A DNA stretch of 64,000 nt from Epiperipatus broadwayi. Lineage: Eukaryota > Onychophora > Udeonychophora > Euonychophora > Peripatidae. Positions 11,470 through 23,309 of this stretch are shown here, one piece after another. The notes beneath the pieces are model-generated. The model saw nothing but the letters and a program-made list of their open reading frames with translations. It did not search any database and was not told the origin of the DNA. The stretch spans positions 3,675,365-3,739,364 of the forward strand of contig JAQFVV010012477.1 of the NCBI GenBank assembly GCA_028023455.1, in the 5' to 3' direction. Position 1 is the first letter of the stretch, and each line of letters starts with the position of its first letter. Position numbers and translations under genes: made by a program.

Positions 11470-14396
11470 AACTAAAATACCATCATCACAAACCTTCAGA
11501 AAAACACTATTCAATAATTAATATGACAAAACCATGAACATGATGCAGTAGTCTAAATTTTTGCATTGATGAATGATTGCTATATAATGAAGTTGAGATG
11601 AAGTATGCACTAATAAAAACAAAAAAAAATGAATATATATATAACTTTCATTAAGAAACTTAGAAATCAGATGAGTAGTTGAGATTTCTTTAAACATGAA
11701 GAAGATAAATCTTATAACAATAAAGTTCACATCTAATTTCACAAATGATTATGAATACATAGAAATGATTGACAGTAGTTGTTGATGTGTGTCATTAATC
11801 AATAATAAAGTATCCAGAAATAAAGACATTTATAAAAGGTTAATACTGGGTAATAAAAGCATTTGAGAAAAAAAATTATATGTAAGGATACTTCTTTAAA
11901 AATGAATATCAGAACTATTTATGCACAATGTTTATTCGTGACTCTTTTTGAATATAAAAGTTGGACACTAAAAACAATTGAATAATTGATCTCATTAAAC
12001 CTGAACTCTCTTTAAATTATAATTACCCAGACTGAAATTCTATTACTTGTGTCATAGCATAAGCTGGTAGTGATATTGAATGAATTCAACAAACAATAGA
12101 AGATAATGTTGCCTGGTGAATACTACAATTCAATTTGACATATATATATATAATATTGAATATATAACATATAAAAAAATTTGCTTGACCCCCCCGCCCC
12201 ACACCATATATCTCTTACTTCATTTTTCATTATAGGAATAAAAAAATGATACTACTCGTAGACAAATATAATTTAAATTATGAAGAAGGATACACGCATA
12301 AAAATCAACTGATAAAATGTTAATTAGAAAATGGATAAAAAATGAACGATAAATTGTACTAAGATATACTTATATTATTTGTTTTGAAAGAAAAAATCAT
12401 TTATCAAAACATGTGGAAAAGACTCAGATATTATTTACTGATAAAAGATTAATGTTTTTATTTGACAAATGTTATTTGTATTATGAATATCAGACGAATT
12501 GTTAGTTTAAAATCCGCTATTATTTTTGATTATATTATATTCGGTGAAGATTAATTTCTTTTTTTTTTTTTAATTTAATGATTCCATTTGTGTTTATATA
12601 TATATTGAAATATTCAAATCCAAACGTTTTATATACCATCTTCTTTTATTAGTATCGTACAAATGTTAAATTTAATTGATAAAAAACACAATCTTAGAGG
12701 CTATTAATTTTAGTAATTCTTCAAATCAATGAACAATCAATAAAAAGTTTTTCTTTTTTTTGATCTGAAAAAGTTATTTTAAGAAAAGAATTATTTTTTT
12801 TTCCGAACCTTAAAATAAACCATAAAAAGGAGGGAAAATATTCTTCCGTTGTAATTTTTGCATTTATGACGGATCTAACAATAAATACATGGCTTGAGAT
12901 AGTAAAACCTTTTATTTTTAAAAGTAAAAAAAATCCTAGGGAATATATTTAATAGAATTCTACGCCCATTAAAAGTATATATTAATTTTTAAAATAGACT
13001 GCATTATTCTCTGAGATATGTTGTTTATTTCTCTCGAGATTTTTTTATTTTTTACCAAAAAAAAAAAATCTATAGTAATAAAAAAAAAACATGAATTTAA
13101 AGCGGAGAAAAAATAGTTACAAATCATTAGCTTTGTAACAACCAACATACATATATCAATTATTTTAACACTCCTATTACTAGAGACACTTTACAAAGTT
13201 ATAATATATTTTAGAACTAACTAAACTTTAATTTGTTAAATATTAGACGCCATATTGGATTTTTTTTAGGGGGATTTTTTTTTATATTTAGTTTAAGTTA
13301 TCATTTTTACAATATCTTCAGGTTATATTATGCAAATATAAAAATGTAATAAATCTGAAGAAGATGAATTTGCTATTATAAAATAAAATTTAAATTTATT
13401 TTAATTTTAAAGAAAATCAGTGAAAGAAATATTAATAATTAATAACTATATTTTTCATTACATGGCCCAGTGAAGGTATTCTAATAAATTATTCAGTAAA
13501 GAATAAAATGTATACTGTACAATTTAAATACAAAAACTTGACACTAAAGACCACTTTGCTTAAAAGCATTTCAATCTACATCTAAACAAATAAGTATAAT
13601 ATTGGTAATTATTTAGTAGCTATTCAAGGATATTTGTTGAAATTTGAAAGAGCCACCAAATAATTTCTGCTCCCTGCTGAAGATATTAAACAATACATTT
13701 GATGCCTACTTTAGTAAAAAAAAACCCATTGTTTTGCAGATTCTGAGTAAACAATAGTCATAAAGCAATCAATCATTTCTTGTTAATCAATTTGCTATGT
13801 AATTTTGAATTAAAACATAATTTTTCAGATTTTGGTGAAACAACATTCAAGTGTTTGCTAGATAATTCATACACTTGCTCAGTTTATGAGAATTGAAAAT
13901 TGATATTTGGAGGCTTTTGTTATATTACAGTGGGACAGAAAAATAAAACCAAAGGAAATGGCAAACTTCATTTTCAACCAAATAAAAATAATATTTTCCA
14001 TGTGTGTTCAATCAAAACAATACTCCATTGGAAAGGTGGCATTTAAAGTGATGAACGTATTTTTTTTATCAATAATAGAACTAAAAAAATAGGTAATGGG
14101 ATTTAAGTGTAGTTTTTTTTTGCAAACAATAGAACCTAAAATAATAGCTTTGTGTATGTGTGTGTGCATTTTTTCTTCAAAATATTATTACAGGCATTTT
14201 AAAAATCTTTAGAGAATTTTAATGAGCAATGGTTCTAAAAAGGATCAATTCTATAAATTAATAAAATCTAGCTTGATCCAAAAATAGAAAAATAAAATGC
14301 TATTTTTAGTGCCATAGGATTTCAACATTGTAGCATAATCTTTTATTTATTTATTTTATAAAAAAAATGCTTTGTACAACTCATTTTAATATAGTA
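11470..14396. other. No recognisable feature
   Basis: AT-rich DNA with a short C-run near 12189 and many A/T homopolymers. The open frames are short and of low complexity. Confidence 0.45.
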
Positions 14397-14580
14397 GCAA
14401 CTCTCCTACAGTAATGCCAAACTAATGCAAATTATAGTAAGTATGGATGGCAGATATTTTTGTATTTAAATCCCTATTTTGTGGCATTATTTTATGAAAA
14501 GAGTTGCTTCTAGCTTAGTAGCTTGTGCAAACATAAAAAATTTGTGGTCATGAGCTGTTTTATTGCTTTAATACCAATCC
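14397..14580 (+). mobile_element. Family P MITE, short copy
   Basis: Terminal inverted repeats GCAACTCT.. and ..AGAGTTGC bound about 110 bp (14397-14508). They enclose AATGCCA/TGGCATT inner repeats. The flanking TAGCTTGTGCAAACATAAA..GTGGTCATG tail is shared with the copies at 10441, 14970 and 44225. No hammerhead core is visible in this copy. Confidence 0.55.
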
Positions 14581-14794
14581 TAGTCAAAGAATGTTGAAAA
14601 CTATGGTTATTAAAATCAAAATTTATAGATACTGATCTGGGTTTATATTTGTATAACTATGCAGACAAAATAGCTTGGATTGAAAATATTATTGTGCTTT
14701 CAGTTTGGGTGCATTGCTTTATAGTTGATTAAATAGGTGAAAGATAGTCACTGGAGGGATTCATTAGATCCAAAAGTCATAGTGAATTATTCTC

Positions 14795-15012
14795 AGATCC
14801 ATGGCTCCTCTCTGATGACAGCCATAATCTAAAAACCAGTCTAGGGATATTGGATGAATAGACTTAGATAGGGATTTAAATGCACAAACATGCTGGCATA
14901 TATTGATTACTATAGTTTGCACCAGGTGGTAATATTGTATGAAGAGTGTTGCTACTATTTTTGTTAACTTGTGCAAGAATAAAAAATGGTGGTCATGTGC
15001 TATTTTAATGGT
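14795..15012 (+). mobile_element. Family P element with hammerhead-like core
   Basis: The plus-strand stretch 14803-14853 reads GGCTCCTC, an intact CTGATGA (14812-14818), GCCATAATCT, AAAAACC, AGTC and TAGGGATATTGG. This aligns with the minus-strand motifs at 10372 and 22319. The GAAA box has become AAAA, so the motif is probably inactive. It is followed by GCACAAACATGCTGGC.. and ..GGTGGTCATGTGCTA, the right end common to the family. Confidence 0.6.
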
Positions 15013-15019
15013 TTACATT

Positions 15020-17040
15020 AATTTTATATGCTTTTCTTCTTATTTACTTGTTTAATTATTTTGTATAACTAAATTCATATTTCTTGTTTATTTGCAAACT
15101 TTTTATTTATTTATAAAAAAAATTAATTTGTACAAGTAAATTTATATGTACACAACTATTTCTTTAATGAATTTTCCAAATGTTTTAGCTATTTGCCAGT
15201 TCTAGTGGAATTTCTGAAATTAGTGGCCGTATTTTATTTTTATTTCATTTTGTCTACATAACACATATTTATTTTATGAATATTGTTAAGGGAGATAGGA
15301 TCTGCTACTTATTGCTTGATTCACTACTGGTTATGTGGCTCACCCAGGTGTCAGCAAATGTTTTTTAGTGCCTATTAAATTATTCCCCATAATAATTCTT
15401 GATAATGATTTTTATGTTATTTTAAGATCAGTGACTTAAACAATATTAAGGCTTTAAGCAATGCTTAATGACTCTTAAATAAAGGGGTCCCATTATCATG
15501 TATAATAATATAAATAAAATATTTTTCGCATAATGTATACAAAATAATATGTTTTGTTTGTTTGTTTTGACTAGCAATAATTAATTTTAAATATATATGT
15601 TATTTACTTTACATAAGTTTTACTGTTTATTTTTTTCTGATTATTAACAGAGCAAAATGGCAACATTTTTAACATTATTATAACAGCATAATAACTATTT
15701 TTACAATTGTTGTATTTTACTGTTTTTTTTTTTTTTTGGGGGGGGGGTATGTACTTTCAGTTTTGAAAAAAACAACATGATGTGATTATAGTTAGCCAGT
15801 AATTAGTTACAATATATAATTGCATGTTTTACATTCAGTCCACAAAGCTAGGAGAAGGATTTTTAATAAATTTACTTTGTATAATAAATGATGGTGGTGA
15901 TCACAATAATAATAATTAATAATAATAATAATAAAGTAAATGAATGAAAATTAAAATGCAGCTTTTTGAAATATGAAATGATGAGAGAGGCTTAGGATTC
16001 AATTTTTGTTATTCCACTATTTAAGACTACTTGAATATAAAATATATTAATAAGCAGAAATGATTAATACTTAAAAAATTGCACAAACAGAACAATAATA
16101 CAATCTTACCCCCCCCCTTGCATTTTTTATATAATTATTGCTATAGCATAAAATGTTAATAGTGCTGCTAAATGTTTATCATTTTGCTCCATAAACAACC
16201 AAAAAACAAATGTCTTCTTTCACACGTTTTGATCAAACTAATTTTGTCAATAAGCTTTGATTTTCTTTATTATTGTTTCATTCATTTACAGATAAAATGC
16301 ATGTATCATGGAGATAATTTGCATTTTTTTAATTGTTTAGAAAATAAAATGGAGTGAGTGTTTAATCGTGTTATTAAAATACATTTATTTGTAAAGAGTA
16401 TCTGAAAAGCATAAATTAAAATTAAATGTAATTTAATAATTTATAATGTAGTATAATATCTTTCTTTTTTTTTAATTATGGAAAAAAATAATTTAATATT
16501 TCAAAGAGTCATTGCCAAATATTTAAGATTGTTAAGACAATTATAACTATATCTAAAAAGAAGAGGCTATTAAAACTGAAACTAATAATTTAAATTGGCT
16601 GTAATTTATTAGCTACGAAAAGAACAATAGCTTTTGATCATAGGGTGAGTGTAGAGAGCCAAGGTCACTTTATGAGATTGTTTTCATCAAAACATACCTT
16701 TTCAGGTTAATTGACATTTTTCTTTTATAATTATATTGATTAATTATGAAGTAAAATGATGAGTATATAAAATGTTATTAAATTGCATTTTTTATAGAGG
16801 ATATATGAAAGGAAATACATTAGTTTAAGGTTAAAGTTTAATTCATTTTAATAACAAATAATGTTTTATGATGTATTTTGCCATTAAGTTTAATCAAAGT
16901 ATATAATGTAGATAAAATAAATATATCTAAAAAAAAAATATATGATCTTTGAGAACATTAAAAGAATTATGATGGTATCTATAAATTAAATGACATTGAA
17001 AACTGAAATTATAAGTTTTAATTGATCATCATAAAATTAA
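15020..17040. other. No recognisable feature; homopolymer junction at 15723
   Basis: At 15723-15747 about 15 T are followed directly by about 10 G. A C-run occurs near 16110, and an AAT-type simple repeat at 15908-15935. Otherwise nothing is recognised. Confidence 0.45.
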
Positions 17041-17090
17041 AACAGGCAAAACTCTCTACATGTGATGTTTATTGGCTTATAACCAATCCT

Positions 17091-19160
17091 GTCATCATAA
17101 AATTATTTCTATTATTTGTTATAATTGTCATTCAGCATCAATAGTATTTTACATGTTTGATGGATGTATGAAATTAATTTTCAGAAAATTATTATAGAGT
17201 AAATACTTAATTATTTTATTTGAAAAGAAATATATGGACTAAATTTATTTACAATTCAATGTTCATTACAATAGTCATATAAGATTATATTGATCCTTCA
17301 GATATGCAGAGCTTTAATATTTTTACGTAATCAATTTCATAATTGTTTTATGCTTTTTAACTTTATTCTTCATTAAACATTTACATTCCTCATAATATTC
17401 TTTAAAAATATAACTTTGAAAAGTAAAACTTTGATTAAAAATAATATATGAATTTAGCAAACAAATGAAAATAGAAATCAAGTGGAATAAATATTCAGCT
17501 CAAAAGACTTTATTTTAGCCATCAGACTAAAATATGTTTTTCAGCATAATTCTGCTCCAAATGTTTATAAAGCACAGCAGTAAAAATATAATAAAGTAAT
17601 GATTATAATAATAGAAAATCAAAAATTGAAACTATAATTACAAAAACATGGCAAAAGAAGAGTTATGATCATTTCATTTGATGCTTTTATTGTTACTAAT
17701 TCTGTTTCAATTCCAATCGCTTATTTTCTGATAAAACCATTATGATCAAATAAAATGTTATTCTGAACATTAAATACATATCAAAAAATAAATATTTCAT
17801 TTAATTTTACAAAAGTAAAATAATTAAAAAGAGAAAGGCTTTAATTTTTTTCCACATGCACCTTAAACATTTGTATTATAGCCAAATGATGTAGTTTTTG
17901 ACTATAGAGGGTCCTCTCAAATCTCAACACAGGGTCATTATAAAGATATTCTTTCTAATTACATATTCTTGTGTGCTCATTAAATAATTAGAACAGTACA
18001 AAAGTAGAATAAGTAATTAAACAAAGTATGTGTGATTTGTGATTTTCACTTTCAAGATTTCAACAAAAGCTGAGATTGTGCAAATACAAGTACAATGTTT
18101 TAGCCCACACCATAATTTAAAAACATATCTCTTTATTTGATTATATTTTGAACTGGATGATACTGACATCTAGCATTTATAATTAAAATTATTATCAAGA
18201 AATATACATTTTAGTTTAAGTGTTCACCATCAAATATAAAACCTCTCAAATCTGTAAAATAGTTATGATCTGTTTTTGGCCTAATTGTAGTGCAATTGTG
18301 GTAACAAAATACAAAACAAACTAATTTAATGATCATTCTCCACAGACCACAGTTGATATGAGAGATGCAAACCAAATATTTTCTTAATAATTATTACATA
18401 CATGAGTGTATAGGCACATGATCATAATTAGCCATCTGTTTGTATAAGAATAATATTAAGCAATGACATTTAAGCTCACAGTTTGGATATAATACATTTT
18501 ATAAGGTTGTGTAATATTTAGTAAAGTATATCTGAACGTTATTGTGACATCCAAAGTCAATATGGGACTAATTGTAAAATTATTTTCTAGATTGTAACTG
18601 AAAATAAGTAAAAAAATAGCATATAATTTATATTAGCTGGTTTATATAATTTTGTTGTTGTAAAATATATGTATTTTTTATATAAATATAATAAAGACGA
18701 GGGCTTTTATTTTTTTTTTTTTTTTGCGTTTCAGCATACTAGCAATGAATATATCTTCCAAAGCTAACTGATGCATTTTTTTGTTTTGCATTTTAATACA
18801 TACAACAAATATATTACTGAAATACATATCTCTGTTGCAGTTTTTTTGCTGTGATTTTCAGTTAAATTTTAATAATATGATGAATTTATTAAATAAACTT
18901 TTTTGAAATATCATTTCTTTTATAAAAGTAAAGTAAAAAGTTGTTACATTTTCATTTACCACTATCAAACTCCCTCCACTCACAACTCCAACGGCATCCA
19001 TTTCAGATAAATACAATAATGATCATTTCTAATCATTTTCTAAACTAGAGATTATCTCTAGCACAGATGTAAACTTTAAACATCAGTTAAAGATTAATAT
19101 ATCTGATTTTTTATTTAAAATGTAACAATTTACTCTAGATAAATACTTTTCATATAATAA
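17091..19160. other. No recognisable feature
   Basis: AT-rich DNA without an identifiable gene. A small family P fragment (GGCAAAACTCTCTACATG) lies just upstream at about 17045. Confidence 0.4.
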
Positions 19161-19162
19161 AG

Positions 19163-19250
19163 ATATATATGAGAGATAGTGACCTGGGCCAACTGATGGG
19201 TGCTGGTTCAGCATGAAATACATCTTGGGAGTCATTTGTCTTTTATTATA
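19163..19250 (+). mobile_element. Family R fragment with hammerhead motif (copy a)
   Basis: The hammerhead lies at 19179-19236. Core CTGATGG has A9 changed to G; stem II is TGCT/AGCA around GGTTC, followed by TGAAA, a tiny stem III and the second stem I strand. Outer stem I pairs GTGAC with GTCAT. Two of its pairs differ from the ATAATC/GATTAT pairing of other copies by compensating substitutions. Confidence 0.7.
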
Positions 19251-19399
19251 TCTTTATTTAAATGAATTTAAAAAGAATGGGGAAGTATGGAGGTGTTTAT
19301 TATATCTATAAAGTAAAAAGCAAATTTTATTTTGTTGGTTATCAAACTAATATATATATATATGAATATAAGTGTATTATATATACTTCTTAAGCTAGA

Positions 19400-19600
19400 T
19401 ATAATTATAGGGAATTTGAACTCAGACATTCAAGCTCCATTTTTGTCATCTGCCCCATCTTTATACAACTGATCTTCATGACCACATGCATGTGAAAAAG
19501 ATAAATGATGTTCAATGTATGTATTTTGTGCTGAATCAGCACTCATCAGGTGATCCAGATCATCATCTTTCATATATATATATATATAATGTTTAAATCA
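19400..19600 (-). mobile_element. Family R fragment with hammerhead motif (copy f)
   Basis: The minus strand of 19503-19567 carries CTGATGAG, stem II TGCT/AGCA around GATTC, and CAAAA where other copies have TGAAA. The plus-strand block 19410-19450 is the unit end that reads GGGAATTTGAACTCAGACA in several copies. The strand is opposite to the copies on either side. Confidence 0.7.
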
Positions 19601-19774
19601 ATATATATATATGAAAACAGAGTAAAATTCACATAAATTATATTATTTTTAAAAGTACTTTCGACAATACATCTTATAGTTTTTATCAACTATATAACAT
19701 TGAATAATCAAAACGAGATAACACTTCACAATAGCCATAGTTCAATTCAGATTTCCCACAATTCTGTTATTATA

Positions 19775-20145
19775 TATATATAATGAGTGAGTATGTAGAG
19801 GGGCTTAAAGTCCTGCATATAAGGGATCAGAATACCTTACAGTCAACATGGGTATGACAACAAATGTAGGAAACAAGGACCTTGAACATGCCATCTTCAG
19901 ATTTTCAATGTTATGGATGGTTGAAGAGTTGGAGAGGACTGAAACCTGTCTCGAAGATTTGTTATCTTAATATAATCCCAGCAATGATTAAATATATATG
20001 TGTGTGTGTGTGGTAGATGATCATCTGGGCCAACTGATGAGTGCTGGTTCAGCATGAAATATGTATATTGAAAATTATTTATAAAGAAGGAGTAAAAGAT
20101 AAAAGGGAGCATGAAAGGCTACATTCAAATCCCCTATAATTATGT
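19775..20145 (+). mobile_element. Family R element, best-preserved hammerhead (copy b)
   Basis: This is nearly a full unit. It has the body (CAGATTTTCAATG..GGATGGTTGAAGAGTTGG, then CTTAATATAA), a TG-rich run, the hammerhead at 20020-20080, and the unit end ACATTCAAATCCCCTATAA near 20120. The CTGATGA core, the five-nucleotide stem II loop and GAAA are all intact; only C11.1 has decayed to T. The predicted AUA cleavage falls after 20067. The flanking (TA)n and (TG)n tracts recur at other copies. Confidence 0.75.
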
Positions 20146-20607
20146 AAGTATATAAAATAGAAATGCATGTAACATTACAACACTTGTCAAAAACAAAATT
20201 GTATTAAAATTCGTCCATAACCATAGTTTCATCTATTAACAAATAACATGGTGGTGAAAGACTTTTAGTAAAAATTTTTTTTTTTTGGCTATTATCATAA
20301 TATTATATGAATATCTATTTTATTTATAATTAGCAGTATTCAATATATATTATAAATATATTGTTAATAGTATTATTAAATCTTTTTACTATGCAAAGGT
20401 AGACCTATTTTCTCATTTTGTAATAGTATTAAAATTAAAAATTATCAGTTAAGCAAATGTCGATATCAATATATGTGTGTGTGTTTATAACTCTAATTAT
20501 TACTCTATTAATTCTTTTCCTAATGCTTTTGTCAATGTTTTCATATTATTCTCTTGACACAATGATTGTTTAAGTATATAATTAGCATTCATATTATAAT
20601 ACATTGT

Positions 20608-20690
20608 ACAGGCTTAAACCTGCATTTATATATGTAATATATGCGGGGTTCGAATTCAGACTTTTATTCATATTATAGTTTTATTAAATG
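20608..20690 (-). mobile_element. Family R fragment, no ribozyme
   Basis: ACAGGCTTA..ATATATGTAATATAT..TTCGAATTCAGACTTTTA matches the block at 63040-63105 and 63495-63565 in order. This is the unit end only. Confidence 0.55.
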
Positions 20691-20890
20691 CAATCTTGTT
20701 AAAGCACTTATTCGCTGCACTTTTGAATAAAAAAATCTAACAATGCTTTTTTGATTCTTCTTTTCACATCATTTTGTTTCTCACAGATTATCTTGAACTT
20801 TTTCAGTTTGAAGATAATTCCTGATTTTTTACCTCATATTCCAAACATATGAAGAAATATGTGGAGTTTATTTTAGTCCTGATATATAAA

Positions 20891-21841
20891 TACTTAGCAT
20901 GTTTTTCTGAAAATAAGACTGGAGGTTATATCTATTTTTGCTCCAAAATACACCATAGGGCTTATTGTCAGGGAATGTCTTATTTTTCATGTAGAAAAAT
21001 CTACATTGATTTAAGTTTAAAAATGGACATTTATTTAAGTACTTCTTCTCATTACAGAAAGCTGTGCAATTCTTACCTAGGAACCCCTATAATTCCTTTG
21101 TTGTATTTGCTGGAACAGCTTTCTTTATGAACGCATCTTATCTGGCAATCAGAATATAATTCTATTAAATTTACTATTAAATCAAGTGTTAATTGAAGAT
21201 TTGTAAGACAGGAGTAGTAATAAAAATGATTGTACTTAAGAATGGTTTGTCCATACAAAACAAAAAAAAAATGCAAACACAAAAGTTCAGAAAATGTTTC
21301 TTTATTTTACATGTGTCCATTAAATACATCCATTAAATGATTCATGTATGACATAACAACATCCATCCATTATCAAGTCCATACATTATAAACATTCACC
21401 AAATTACTTGCAATAACCCTATTTAGGTATTCTTTTTAAAAACTTTTCTTTAAAAGAAAGACTATCAAGCATTCTAAATCTAAATATTAATAATAAATAA
21501 AATAAATACCTAAATTAGAATTTGTTTGATATATTAACTTATATTAGATAAATTGTTTTTCTGTACAAATAGAATTACATTTGACAAAAATGGTTGATGG
21601 GAAAATACAAAAGAATTATAAAATTTATAATACCATTTATTTAAAGTATTAATATCAATAATATTGTTATTTATACATTCACTATTTTATAATTCAATAT
21701 GTCCATCATATGTTTCAAAGTGCAAACAAAAGCCATTTATCTGGCTAATGATATTAATTAGGGGCTTATATTTTAAGCATCCTTAAAAATCTTTCTAGAG
21801 CATACATTCTGGTTAGGTTTTATTTTAGGGGAAATACAGTA
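20891..21841. mobile_element. Non-autonomous DNA transposon with divergent TIRs (tentative)
   Basis: The left end (20891-20922, TACTTAGCATGTTTTTCTGA then AAATAAGAC) and the reverse complement of the right end (21813-21841, TACTGTATTTCCCCTAAAAT) are related. Both lead into AATAAGACC-like sequence. The block TAGGGCTTATT..CAGGGAATGTCTTATTTTTC at 20957-20988 closely resembles a widespread animal DNA-transposon end that I recall but cannot name with certainty. No transposase frame is seen inside. The boundaries are approximate. Confidence 0.5.
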
Positions 21842-22209
21842 TGGGAAGATATTATTGTCTAAATTTGATTTGTTCTGCCAATGTCCTTAAAAAGCAATTC
21901 CTTTCAAAATATTTGACAGAGTTCACACTAGAGTGGTCTAGTATTAGTAGGCTGATTTCAGTGTTATTAAATATATGGTTTGAGATTATAAAGATATTGT
22001 AAGATATTCTAATGACATTTTAGCATATCTTTTGATTGATTTTATCAGTGTTAAATATATTAAATAACAAAAAAACCAATAAACATTTTGAATCATTAAT
22101 GTTGTTAATTATATCATTTTATATAACAAAATTTTGATATTTGATTTTATATGACTCATAAATATAAATTTCAATAATTTTTCATAAATCTCAACAATTT
22201 TCTTTGTCA

Positions 22210-22501
22210 TAAACAAGGCAAGAACTCTCCATACACTAGTGCCACCCTGTGCCAAACAGAATGATTAATGGATTCCAGAAGGCTTGTGCATAAAATTCCC
22301 ATCTAAGGCCTATTCATGCAATATCCCCAGACTTGTTTCTGGCTTGTGGCCTTTGTCAGTGAGGAGCTTTGGATCTGAGAGCAATGCACCTAGATCTAGG
22401 TGCAGGCATTAGATTGAAATTTTATGCACAAACCTTCTGGCGTCCATTAATTACTCTGTTTGGCACAAGGTGGCACTACTATATGGAGAGTTTTGCCTTG
22501 T
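22210..22501 (-). mobile_element. Family P TIR element with internal hammerhead-like motif
   Basis: Long terminal inverted repeats (22212-22305 and about 22410-22499) start AAGGCAA.ACTCTCCATA and run for about 90 bp with few mismatches. The loop contains, on the minus strand, a hammerhead-like motif at 22319-22367. It has CCTCACTGACAA (G8 changed to A), stem II GGCC..AGCC, intact GAAAC, a two-base-pair stem III, AGTC, and TGGGGA pairing back to TCCTCA. This is the reference copy of family P in the window. A palindromic CACCTAGATCTAGGTG lies at 22388-22403. Confidence 0.75.
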
Positions 22502-23239
22502 TTTATAACAATTATGTGCTAGTATAAGTGTTGCTTAGTAATTTTCTTTGTCATGATTGTATCTGTACTGAGTATCATTTGTTTATAAAATGTGTTCAAA
22601 ATCTTTTTCAGACCAGAGGATTTATAGTTAATATAATCATACACATTTAACAGTTTTAGTGCTGCTTTATAGTTGATTTGTTTTTGATCTCATGGTAATT
22701 TAAGGTCTAAAAATTTTACCTTACTGGTAAAATAATTGTCTAAAATAATAAAGATTTGAAGATTTGTTTTTGTATTTGATAATTAAGATAAATAGGTATA
22801 AGTAAATATATCATCTATATTTTTTTTTATAAATTATAATGAAATTTGCAGTGTTTATTGGAACAGGTTTTGTTGACAGTATATATATATATACCAAAAT
22901 TCCCCCAAATTCATCACTAAATCAGACTAGTCAAAGAAAGTAGACTCTAAGACAAAACAAATAATTTCACTGCTACAAGCAGACTTCTTTGTAAAGGACT
23001 AAAAGATAACAAATGTATACTAAATATTACACATAATTCCATTAGTTTACTGGTGAATTGGGGTTAATTTTAATTATTTTATTGAGTAGTTTGGCTTTGG
23101 ACTTTTAATGTTTATGTATATCAACAATTTGATCTATAGATGTCAAACTTACTACACTGATGTCATTAATACATATCTTCTTCAGAAAAATGTAATAGTA
23201 ATTATTATTAATTCTTTTTTAAGCTATAGATTATCATAC

Positions 23240-23300
23240 CATGCAGTTGCCCGGGTTGCGGTTCGCTTCCCGGCCGATGCTATGACACATGAAAAAAAAA
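23240..23300 (+). mobile_element. tRNA-derived SINE, 5'-truncated
   Basis: Only the B-box half remains (GCGGTTCGCTTCCCGGC, then GATGCTATGACACATG and nine A). The A box is missing. I could not find a convincing target duplication. Confidence 0.8.
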
Positions 23301-23309
23301 TCTTATTTT

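Noticed and set aside
19400-19600. CRISPR-like or phage-like interpretation of the repeated family R blocks
   Set aside because: The repeats are long, dispersed on both strands, mutated and in eukaryotic context. There are no short regular repeats with unique spacers.
20849-21130. 93-codon open frame on the plus strand
   Set aside because: It covers the left end of the transposon-like element at 20891-21841 and shows no protein motif.
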